Positions 1-6,266 of a stretch of 6,266 nt of DNA are shown here, in pieces. Source of the stretch: Hyphomicrobiales bacterium (lineage in GTDB: Bacteria; Pseudomonadota; Alphaproteobacteria; Rhizobiales; Beijerinckiaceae); NCBI GenBank assembly GCA_003164825.1, contig PLUH01000396.1, positions 192 through 6,457 of the forward strand, given 5' to 3'. How positions within the stretch are numbered: position 1 is the first letter of the stretch; each line of letters starts with the position of its first letter. Under the pieces are notes generated by a model that was given only the letters and a program-made list of their open reading frames with translations, did not search any database and was not told where the DNA came from. Both the position numbers and the translations under genes were made by a program.

Positions 1-819
<819 letters not shown>

Positions 820-826
820 GTCAGCG

Positions 827-858
827 ACATTGACATTAATGTAATGCTCTTTTACATT
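827..858. promoter_or_regulatory. Operator-like cluster of ACATT half-sites with a perfect 10-bp palindrome
   Basis: ACATTAATGT (833-842) is a perfect palindrome that overlaps the -35 element TTGACA. Further ACATT copies lie at 827-831, and at 854-858 within the -10 region; the latter is 21 bases (two helical turns) from the copy at 833. The arrangement would suit a dimeric regulator that blocks the promoter. The factor is unknown and no regulator gene is visible nearby, so the function is inferred. Confidence 0.35.
830..858 (+). promoter_or_regulatory. Candidate sigma70 promoter for the DUF2852 gene
   Basis: TTGACA (830-835), a perfect -35 hexamer, is followed after 17 bases by TACATT (853-858), which matches four of six positions of the -10 consensus. 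It sits in an AT-rich island in otherwise GC-rich DNA, just after the transporter ATPase stop. It would start transcription near 865, leaving a leader of about 90 bases before the ATG at 957. Predicted by eye only. Confidence 0.5.
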
Positions 859-956
859 CGACGGCTCTTGTGCGCCGCTTGGCGACTCCCAATCTGACAG
901 GCGCGCGAGCGATCGCCGCTGCAGGCGTCGCCGGCATGAGGACACGGAGGCTCATC

Positions 957-1478
957 ATGGGCACGGCGGATAATGCGATGGGTGGTTCGTACGGAGCGCG
1001 GGAATTTGGCCCGAGCGAGTGGGCGGGCGCCCGTTGGCGGCGCGGCTCACGGTGGAGTGCGTTTGAGATCATCGCCATGATTCTCGGCTTCGTCGTCTTC
1101 TGGCCGATCGGTCTGGCGATCCTCGGCTACAAGTTCTGGCAGAGCCGCTACGGCGGGCCCGATCTGCAGACGCTTGCGACCAACAAGTGGCAGGATGCAC
1201 GCACCATGATGAGCTCGAATTCCAGTTGGGCGTGCGGCGGCGCAGCGCGGCGGGCGAGCCGTTTTTATGCCGCTCCGACCGGCAACGCCGCTTTCGACGA
1301 CTGGCGGACGGCGGAGCTCGCGCGCCTCGATGAAGAGCGCCGCAAGTTGGACGACGCGCAGCGCGAGTTCGCTGAATATTCCGACGCGATCCGGCGCGCC
1401 AAGGATCGCGAGGAATTCGAGCGCTTCATGGCCGAACGCCGCGCCCGCCCGGCCGGCGGCGACGGGCGCCCGGCCTGA
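957..1478 (+). CDS. DUF2852 family membrane protein
   Basis: This is a 173-residue protein of the DUF2852 family, whose function is not known. Residues 1-35 are polar and Gly/Arg-rich. One hydrophobic segment (about 36-58, with FEIIAMILGFVVFWPIGLAI) is a likely transmembrane helix. A Gly/Ser/Ala-rich linker follows, then a charged helical C-terminus (about 109-164) with the family-like pattern GNAAFDDWR, LARLDEERRKLD and RRAKDREEFERFMAER, which could form a coiled coil. The ATG at 957 is chosen because GGAGG (946-950) lies six bases upstream and the sequence after it matches a normal family N-terminus. In-frame starts at 870 (GTG) and 936 (ATG) would add a poorly conserved-looking stretch. 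It has its own candidate promoter and a strong terminator, so it looks like a single-gene unit placed between the transporter ATPase and the binding protein. No link to transport is evident. Confidence 0.88.
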   Translation: MGTADNAMGGSYGAREFGPSEWAGARWRRGSRWSAFEIIAMILGFVVFWPIGLAILGYKFWQSRYGGPDLQTLATNKWQDARTMMSSNSSWACGGAARRASRFYAAPTGNAAFDDWRTAELARLDEERRKLDDAQREFAEYSDAIRRAKDREEFERFMAERRARPAGGDGRPA

Positions 1479-1506
1479 TCGACCTTCCCTCTTTTGTGCG
1501 AATTGG

Positions 1507-1544
1507 AACCCCCTTCGTCGATGGACGAAGGGGGTTTTTCTTTC
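1507..1544 (+). terminator. Strong Rho-independent terminator after the DUF2852 gene
   Basis: A perfect 13-bp stem (AACCCCCTTCGTC at 1507-1519 with GACGAAGGGGGTT at 1524-1536) closes a four-base GATG loop and runs into a T-rich tract (TTTTTCTTTC, 1535-1544). It starts 28 bases after the DUF2852 stop. The opposite strand has no good T-tract, so it should work mainly in the + direction. It separates the DUF2852 unit, and any read-through from the ABC operon, from the binding-protein gene. Confidence 0.93.
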
Positions 1545-1575
1545 TTGACCGTCGCCGCTCCTGCGATGGTATGGT
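1545..1575 (+). promoter_or_regulatory. Possible promoter for the binding protein/amidase/transglycosylase unit
   Basis: CTTGACC at 1544-1550 resembles the alphaproteobacterial -35 (CTTGAC). Weak -10 candidates follow: TGGTAT at 1567-1572 (16-base spacer) or TATGGT at 1570-1575 (19-base spacer). The position between the terminator and the start at 1608 makes a promoter here likely, but the -10 choice is uncertain. Confidence 0.35.
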
Positions 1576-1607
1576 CGAACGCCCATCCCACCCCCTGGAG
1601 CGTCTTC

Positions 1608-3089
1608 ATGCGCCGCGTCTCTCGATTCGCCTTCATTCTGGGCGTCGCCCTTTGCGCCGCGCCCGGCTTCGCCTTCGCCAAGGACAGCGTCACGATCGGC
1701 ATGGTGCTCGAGCCGCCGGGGCTCGATCCGACCAGTGCGCCGGCGGCGGCGATTGGCGAAGTGACGCACTACAACATCTTCGAGGGACTGACGAAGATCA
1801 ACGAAGACTTCTCGGTCACGCCGCTACTGGCCGAAAAGTGGGACTTCTCGCCCGATCTCAAGACCCTGACCTTCACCCTCAAGCCGAACGTCAAGTTCCA
1901 GGACGACGAGCCCTTCTCCTCGAAGGACGTCAAATATTCGTTCGAGCGGTTTGCGGCGAAGGACTCGACCAACAAGGACAAGGGGTTCTTCGCGTCGATT
2001 GATTCGATCGAGACGCCCGACCCGATGACGGTGGTGCTCAAGTTCAAGGACCCAAGCTTCGAGGCGCTGTTTCACCTCGGCATGGATACGGCGGTCATCC
2101 TCGACGAGAAAAGCGCCGCCGGCGAAGCGACCAGCCCGGTCGGCACCGGACCCTACAAGCTCTCCTCGTGGACCAAGGGCTCATCGCTGACGCTCGACAA
2201 ATGGGACGGCTTCCGCGACGCGGCGAAGATCCCGCTAACGCGCGCTACGTTCCGCTTCATCTCCGATCCCTCCGCCGCGGTCGCCGCGATGCTCGCCGGG
2301 GACGTCGATGCGTTCCCCCGCTTCGCCAATGTCGAGGCGCTCGGCCAGTTCAAGAGCGATCCGCGCTTCCAGGTTCTGGTCGGCGGCACCGAGGGCAAGA
2401 CGATCCTCGCGATGAACAACAAGAAGAAGCCGCTCGACGATCTCAAGGTGCGGCAGGCGATCGCCTATGCGATCGACCGCAAAGCGATCATCGACGGCGC
2501 CATGGATGGCCTCGGAACGCCGATCGGCAGCCATCTCACCCCGAACGATCCCGGCTACATCGACCTCACCGGGATGTATCCGCATGATCCCGAGAAGGCG
2601 AAGGCGCTGCTGAAAGAGGCGGGCGTCACGACGCCGCTCGAACTCAGCCTTACCCTTCCGCCGCCGCCCTATGCGCGTCAGAGCGGCGAGATCATCGCCG
2701 CCGAACTTGCCGAGGTCGGGATCAACGCCAAGATCCAGGATGTCGAATGGGCGCAGTGGCTGAGCGGCGTCTACAAGGACAAGAATTACGACTTGACCAT
2801 CATCAGCCATGTCGAGCCGCTGGACATCGGCATCTACGCCAATCCGAACTACTACTATCAGTATGACAGCCAGGCATTCCGTGACATTTACGCCAAGATC
2901 GTGTCCGCGCCCAATCTCGAAGCGTACAAGGCGGCGCTCGGCGAAGCGCAGAAGAAACTCGCCGAGGATAGCGTCAACGCCTTCCTGTTCCAGTTGCCGA
3001 ACGTGACGGTCGCTGACGCCAAGCTCAAGGGCTTGTGGAAGAACGCGCCGATCTTCGTCAATGATATTTCGGCCATGTCGTGGCAGTGA
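1608..3089 (+). CDS. ABC transporter substrate-binding protein, family 5 (peptide/nickel class, SBP_bac_5)
   Basis: This is a periplasmic solute-binding protein that would hand its ligand to a Dpp/Opp-type ABC importer. It has 493 residues, a usual length. The signal peptide has a basic n-region (MRRVSR), a hydrophobic core and a probable signal peptidase I site AFA|KD after residue 24; Cys16 lacks a proper lipobox, so it is probably soluble rather than a lipoprotein. Family hallmarks are FEGL (58-61), LLAEKWDFSPD (73-83) with the following LTFTLKPNVKF and FSSKDVKYSFER, PVGTGPYKL (177-185), and VRQAIAYAIDR (281-291). The start is the ATG at 1608, preceded by GGAG (1597-1600) at seven bases; an in-frame TTG at 1494 would put the terminator inside the gene and lose the signal peptide. 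The amidase begins 32 bases after the stop. The ligand is unknown: family members bind peptides, nickel chelates, opines or sugars. Confidence 0.93.
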   Translation: MRRVSRFAFILGVALCAAPGFAFAKDSVTIGMVLEPPGLDPTSAPAAAIGEVTHYNIFEGLTKINEDFSVTPLLAEKWDFSPDLKTLTFTLKPNVKFQDDEPFSSKDVKYSFERFAAKDSTNKDKGFFASIDSIETPDPMTVVLKFKDPSFEALFHLGMDTAVILDEKSAAGEATSPVGTGPYKLSSWTKGSSLTLDKWDGFRDAAKIPLTRATFRFISDPSAAVAAMLAGDVDAFPRFANVEALGQFKSDPRFQVLVGGTEGKTILAMNNKKKPLDDLKVRQAIAYAIDRKAIIDGAMDGLGTPIGSHLTPNDPGYIDLTGMYPHDPEKAKALLKEAGVTTPLELSLTLPPPPYARQSGEIIAAELAEVGINAKIQDVEWAQWLSGVYKDKNYDLTIISHVEPLDIGIYANPNYYYQYDSQAFRDIYAKIVSAPNLEAYKAALGEAQKKLAEDSVNAFLFQLPNVTVADAKLKGLWKNAPIFVNDISAMSWQ

Positions 3090-3121
3090 GCGAACGCGCA
3101 AGGGCGGCGAAAGGCTGAGCC

Positions 3122-4516
3122 ATGCAGCCGTTCCGGATGTCGGCGCTGGAGCTGCTCGGCGCCTACCGGCGGCGCGCCCTGTCGCCGGTCGAGGCGATGG
3201 CTTCGGTGATCGAACGCGTCGAAGCCTTCGAACCCCATATTCATGCGACCTGGCTTTATGCGCCGGAGCGTGCGCTGAAGGAGGCGCGCGCGTCCGAAGC
3301 GCGCTGGGCGAAGGGGGAGCCGATCGGGCCGCTCGACGGCGTGCCGGTCACGGTCAAGGACAATATCGCCACCCGCGGCGACCCGACCCCGGTCGGCACC
3401 GCGGCGAGCGATTTAACTCCGGCCAAGGCCGACGCGCCGCCGGCGGCGCGGCTGCGCGAGGCCGGCGCCATCATCTTCACCAAGACGACGATGCCCGATT
3501 ACGGCATGCTCTCATCGGGCCTTTCGAGCCATCACGCGCTGGCGCGCAATCCGTGGAAGCTCGATCGCAATCCCGGCGGATCGTCGGCGGGCGCCGGCGC
3601 AGCGGCGGCGGCGCTCTATGGCCCGCTGCATCTCGGCACCGATATCGGCGGCTCGGTGCGCCTGCCGGCCGGCTGGTGCGGAATTCTCGGCCTCAAGCCC
3701 AGCGCCGGACGGATTCCAATCGATCCGCCGTACATCGGCCGCGTCGCCGGCCCGATGACCCGCGATGCAGCCGACGCCGCGCTGATGATGGCGACATTGT
3801 CGCTGGCCGATGTCCGCGACTATACGAGCCTCAGGTACGAGGCGCTCGATTGGAAGATCGGACCCGAGCCGCTCAAGGGCCTGCGCGTCGGCCTGATGAT
3901 TGAGGCCGGGTGCGGCGCTCGGCCGACGCCTGAAGTGAGCGCCGCCGTCCAGCGCGCGGCGCGGGATTTCGAAGCGGCGGGCGCGCATGTTGAGCCGCTC
4001 GCGCCGTTCCTGACTCAGGACATGCTCGACGGCCTCGATCATTTCTGGCGCACGCGGGCGCTGATCGACCTCAGGGCGCTCAGTCCCGGCAAGCGCGCCG
4101 CAGTACTGCCCTTCATCCGCGACTGGGCCGAATCGGCGGACGGCTTTTCGGGCGAGCGCGTGTTCCGAGGCTACAGCCAGATCCCGGCGATGCGGAAGGC
4201 GGCGGTCGAGGCGACGGTCAATTTCGACTTCGTGCTGTCGCCGACCGCGCCGATGACCGCCTTTCCGGCGGAATGGGCCTCGCCCAGCTGCGATCCGCTC
4301 AATCCGTTTCCGCACATCGGCTTCACCGTCGCTTTCAACATGTCGGAGCAGCCGGCGGCGTCGGTCAATTGCGGTTACGACAATGAGGGCCTGCCGATCG
4401 GGCTGCAGATCGTCGGGCGCCGGTTCGACGATGTCGGCGTGCTGCGAACCGCGCGCGCCTTCGAGGCGATGCGGGCGGGGGAGGCGAGGCCATGGCCCGA
4501 GCCGCCGGGGGCGTGA
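3122..4516 (+). CDS. Amidase signature family hydrolase
   Basis: This enzyme hydrolyses a carbon-nitrogen amide bond to an acid and an amine or ammonia. It has 464 residues, normal for the family, and no signal peptide, so it should act in the cytoplasm. The Ser-cisSer-Lys triad is intact: Lys79 in VPVTVKDNI, cis-Ser154 in NPGGSSAGAG, and nucleophile Ser178 in GTDIGGSVRLPA. The 75- and 24-residue spacings match those I recall for mammalian FAAH. A GatA-like segment WCGILGLKPSAGRIP follows. The start ATG at 3122 has GAAAGG (3109-3114) seven bases upstream. It lies directly after the binding-protein gene, so its substrate may be what that importer takes up, or a product of it. GatA of the tRNA amidotransferase is less likely, since no gatB or gatC is adjacent and the length and context differ. 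The exact substrate cannot be read from sequence. Confidence 0.92.
   Translation: MQPFRMSALELLGAYRRRALSPVEAMASVIERVEAFEPHIHATWLYAPERALKEARASEARWAKGEPIGPLDGVPVTVKDNIATRGDPTPVGTAASDLTPAKADAPPAARLREAGAIIFTKTTMPDYGMLSSGLSSHHALARNPWKLDRNPGGSSAGAGAAAAALYGPLHLGTDIGGSVRLPAGWCGILGLKPSAGRIPIDPPYIGRVAGPMTRDAADAALMMATLSLADVRDYTSLRYEALDWKIGPEPLKGLRVGLMIEAGCGARPTPEVSAAVQRAARDFEAAGAHVEPLAPFLTQDMLDGLDHFWRTRALIDLRALSPGKRAAVLPFIRDWAESADGFSGERVFRGYSQIPAMRKAAVEATVNFDFVLSPTAPMTAFPAEWASPSCDPLNPFPHIGFTVAFNMSEQPAASVNCGYDNEGLPIGLQIVGRRFDDVGVLRTARAFEAMRAGEARPWPEPPGA
4477..4484 (+). promoter_or_regulatory. Shine-Dalgarno GGGGGAGG inside the amidase gene, for the transglycosylase
   Basis: This purine block, with GGAGG at 4480-4484, lies seven bases before the ATG at 4492 and within the last codons of the amidase. 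It favours 4492 over the alternative ATG at 4519, which has only a GGGGG run upstream. It implies that the two genes are translated from one transcript, with possible coupling. Confidence 0.6.
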
Positions 4517-5373
4517 CAATGCGTGTTGCCGACAGGCGCGAGGGCGCCGTTTTCAGCCGGGTCCGGAGAGCCGTGGCCGTCGCCGCGATCACAGCCGCGG
4601 TCGGCGGCGCGAGCGCGCGCGCCGAGGACTGCGGCAAGAACGGCGAAGGATTCAGCAAATGGCTGAGCTCGTTCAAGCAAGTGGCGACGCTCGACGGCGT
4701 CTCAGCCCAAGCGTTCGACGCTGCGCTTGGGGGCGTTTCCTACGACCCGGAAGTTAAGCGGCACGACGGCGGCGTCGCCATGTTCGGGCATAACTTCGCC
4801 GGATTCGCCGCGAGCCACGTCACGCCGGGAATGGTCGCGCGGGGCAAGGCGGAACTGAAGCGGTACGCCGAGCCGCTCGCCAAGATCGAGCAGCGTTTCG
4901 GCGTGCCCGGGCCGGTGCTGGTGGCGATCTGGGGCCAGGAAACCAGCTTCGGCGGCGACAACGGCTCGTTTCCGACGTACACCGCACTCGCCACGCTGGC
5001 CTATGATTGCCGGCGGGCGGAGCGGTATCGCGCTGAACTCATCGATGCGCTGATGCTGGTGGAGCGCGGCATCGTCCAGCATCCGAGTCAATTGCGCGGC
5101 GCCTGGGCGGGCGAGATCGGACAGACGCAGCTCATGCCCTCCGCTTATCTCATGTTTGCGACGACGCCCGACGGGACAGGAACGCCGGACCTCGTCCATG
5201 ATGGCGCCGACGCTCTTGCCTCGACCGCTAATTTCCTGAAGGCGCACGGCTGGCAGCAGGGCGCGGGCTGGGACGAAGGCGAGCCGAACTTCGCCGCCAT
5301 CCTGCAATGGAACTCGGCCGAGATTTACGCCAAAACAGTCGCGCTGTTCGCCGACCGGCTGGCTGGGCGGTAG
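4492..5373 (+). CDS. Lytic murein transglycosylase, MltB family (SLT_2 domain)
   Basis: This exported enzyme cleaves the MurNAc-GlcNAc bond of peptidoglycan, leaving 1,6-anhydro-muropeptides. It has 293 residues from the ATG at 4492. An Arg-containing n-region and an Ala-rich core (about 27-44) form a signal peptide, probably cut at ARA|ED after residue 44. The catalytic domain fills the rest: GVPGPVLVAIWGQETSFGG holds the expected catalytic Glu150, followed by LATLAYDCRR, GEIGQTQLMPSAYL and DALASTANFLKAHGW, all typical of MltB. Cys47 and Cys173 could pair in the periplasm. There is no C-terminal peptidoglycan-binding domain, which longer relatives carry. No lipobox is seen, so it looks soluble or anchored only by an uncut signal. 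The start overlaps the amidase by 25 bases and has an excellent Shine-Dalgarno; ATG 4519, three bases past the amidase stop, is the alternative and gives a shorter, more usual n-region. Confidence 0.92.
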   Translation: MARAAGGVTMRVADRREGAVFSRVRRAVAVAAITAAVGGASARAEDCGKNGEGFSKWLSSFKQVATLDGVSAQAFDAALGGVSYDPEVKRHDGGVAMFGHNFAGFAASHVTPGMVARGKAELKRYAEPLAKIEQRFGVPGPVLVAIWGQETSFGGDNGSFPTYTALATLAYDCRRAERYRAELIDALMLVERGIVQHPSQLRGAWAGEIGQTQLMPSAYLMFATTPDGTGTPDLVHDGADALASTANFLKAHGWQQGAGWDEGEPNFAAILQWNSAEIYAKTVALFADRLAGR

Positions 5374-5501
5374 CTGCCGGAGGGACTGGCCGCGCCGCCC
5401 CATCCTGTGGCGGCTCTGCGCAAGCAGGGCTCTCGAAGGACGCTTCCGATGGAGCGGAGTCGCGCGCAAAACCTTAACCGTCTTCCCCTATTCGTCTCCG
5501 A
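5374..5501. other. Intergenic region without a clear terminator
   Basis: These 128 bases separate the transglycosylase from the membrane-protein gene. A short hairpin (5413-5419 with 5424-5430, one G-U pair, GCAA tetraloop) is present but has no T-tract, so it is not a convincing terminator. An in-frame TAA at 5475-5477 bounds the next gene upstream. No obvious Shine-Dalgarno or strong promoter is visible. Confidence 0.5.
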
Positions 5502-6266
5502 ATGTCCGTCATTGACCGGCGCGCGCTTGCGCCCCCCGCCTTGTCCGGGAAGCGGTGGGTCGCCGCCCTGGCCGGCCTCGCGCTCACGGCGTCGACCGCG
5601 CTTCTCCTGTGGCGCCTTGCGCCCGCCGCGCCAGCGATCGTCCCGATCGCCCTTGCGGGCCTCTCCGGACTTTCGGCGGGCGCGCTCGCCCTCGCGCTCG
5701 AGGAAGAGTCGCTTTCGAACCTGGCGCAGGGCGTTCTGGCGGGCGCCGGCCTCATCGTCCTTGGCGCGTTCGCCGAGCCGGAGGCGAGGCTCAGACTGTT
5801 CAGTTTCGCCTCGCCGGCGTTCGGGGTCGGGCTCGTCCTATGGCTTACGTGGGCGCGAAAGCGGCGGCGCTTATCGTTCGCCCTGGCGGCCCTCTACACG
5901 GCCGCGCTCGCCGGCCTTTGCGCCTACGCCGCCACTCTCGTGCTCGTCTCGCGCGATCTGATGATCGCGGACTTCATGACCTATCGCGGGATCTCGATCA
6001 TGATCGCCCGATTGGCCGATGCGGGCGAGTGGCCGCTGCTGGCCTCGGCCGCCACCCAGTCGATCACGCAGGATTATGCCTGGGGGCCCGCGCTGGTTCC
6101 GGGCCTCGCGCTGGCGCTGACCCAGCCGACCTCGCGCGCAGTCTACACGTTCGCGCTGCTCGCGCTCTACGCCGCGCCGGCGCTGCTCGCGCTGGCGATC
6201 CTGGCGCGCGACCTCGCCCGCCGCGCCGGCCTGCGCCGCTTGCCCTCACCCCAACCCTCTCCCGTA
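5502..6266 (+). CDS. Multi-pass membrane protein, possible GT39/ArnT-like glycosyltransferase (3'-truncated by window edge)
   Basis: The frame is open from ATG 5502 to the last base, 255 codons with no stop. The ATG is the first start after an in-frame TAA at 5475, although no good Shine-Dalgarno precedes it. Hydrophobic segments lie at about residues 19-37, 44-66, 75-91, 102-117, 124-149, 194-207 and 212-235; the basic run RKRRR (119-123) suggests a cytoplasmic loop. After the fifth segment comes RDLMIADFMTYRG (151-163), then an amphipathic stretch and ITQDYAWGPALVPGLAL (188-204). An acidic first large loop followed by a DY-W-P segment resembles GT39/PMT/ArnT-type glycosyltransferases, which use polyprenyl-phosphate sugars, but this is a resemblance only. 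The last eight codons (PSPQPSPV) are read from a dispersed repeat. Family members are usually about 500 residues, so roughly half would be missing. Confidence 0.75.
   Translation, partial: MSVIDRRALAPPALSGKRWVAALAGLALTASTALLLWRLAPAAPAIVPIALAGLSGLSAGALALALEEESLSNLAQGVLAGAGLIVLGAFAEPEARLRLFSFASPAFGVGLVLWLTWARKRRRLSFALAALYTAALAGLCAYAATLVLVSRDLMIADFMTYRGISIMIARLADAGEWPLLASAATQSITQDYAWGPALVPGLALALTQPTSRAVYTFALLALYAAPALLALAILARDLARRAGLRRLPSPQPSPV
6243..6264. repeat. Left arm of a dispersed palindromic repeat (CCCTCACCCC-AACCCTCTCCC type)
   Basis: The sequence CCTCACCCCAACCCTCTCCC (6244-6263) matches, from memory, the arm of a short palindromic element found in many copies in proteobacterial genomes, usually between genes and followed by a complementary GGGAGAGGG arm. 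Only the left arm lies in the window, so the hairpin cannot be confirmed here. It is read in frame by the membrane-protein gene as PSPQPSPV. Confidence 0.6.

Noticed and set aside
1494..1607. TTG start extending the binding protein upstream
   Set aside because: It would place the terminator hairpin in the coding region and bury the signal peptide; ATG 1608 has a good Shine-Dalgarno and a normal signal sequence.
1047..1769. Minus-strand open frame covering the DUF2852 gene, the terminator and the start of the binding protein
   Set aside because: It crosses a strong terminator and two well-supported + strand genes, and its product is low-complexity and Arg-rich.
2235..3101. Long open frame on the minus strand (288 codons) opposite the binding protein
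   Set aside because: It is Arg/Asp/Leu-rich with no family pattern and mirrors the codon bias of the clearly real binding-protein gene on the + strand.
3512..4519. Long open frame on the minus strand (335 codons) opposite the amidase
   Set aside because: It is an Arg/Ala-rich shadow of the amidase, whose catalytic motifs are all intact on the + strand.
5412..5431. Hairpin with a GCAA tetraloop after the transglycosylase gene
   Set aside because: It is a short stem with G-U pairs and no T-tract, too weak to call a terminator or a structured RNA.
5407..5961. Plus-strand open frame of 184 codons after the transglycosylase
   Set aside because: The product is Arg/Ser/Pro-rich and low-complexity; the overlapping frame from 5502 gives a coherent hydrophobic membrane protein and stays open to the edge.

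Overview
The window is high-GC DNA with all recognisable genes on the + strand. It fits an alphaproteobacterium, most likely of the Hyphomicrobiales (Rhizobiales). The grounds are the strongly G/C-biased third codon positions, a DUF2852 protein (a family I know mainly from Alphaproteobacteria), and a copy at the right edge of a CCCTCACCCC-AACCCTCTCCC sequence that recurs in many proteobacterial, especially alphaproteobacterial, genomes. The genus cannot be fixed from the sequence alone.

Layout: (1) 1-819 is the 3' part of an OppF/DppF-type ATPase of a peptide-class ABC importer; its 5' end, and presumably the permeases, lie left of the window. (2) 820-956 is an intergenic region with an AT-rich island holding a perfect 10-bp palindrome and a sigma70-like promoter. 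(3) 957-1478 is a small one-pass membrane protein of the DUF2852 family, closed by a strong intrinsic terminator (1507-1544). (4) A possible promoter abuts that terminator and would read 1608-3089, a secreted family-5 (peptide/nickel class) solute-binding protein. (5) 3122-4516 is an amidase-signature hydrolase with an intact Lys-Ser-Ser triad. (6) 4492-5373 is an exported MltB-type lytic murein transglycosylase whose start overlaps the end of the amidase. (7) 5502-6266 is an open reading frame for a multi-pass membrane protein, possibly a GT39/ArnT-like glycosyltransferase. It runs off the right edge and ends, in frame, in the dispersed repeat.

Likely teamwork: the binding protein captures an oligopeptide-like or amide solute in the periplasm, an ABC importer (plausibly the one whose ATPase opens the window) brings it in, and the cytoplasmic amidase may hydrolyse it. 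The tight packing of amidase and transglycosylase permits, but does not prove, a link to cell-wall peptide turnover. I found no tRNA, rRNA, CRISPR array, insertion sequence or phage gene, and no convincing unknown system. The points most worth a second look are the in-frame repeat at the right edge, the ACATT-rich operator-like island, and the binding protein/amidase/transglycosylase cluster.
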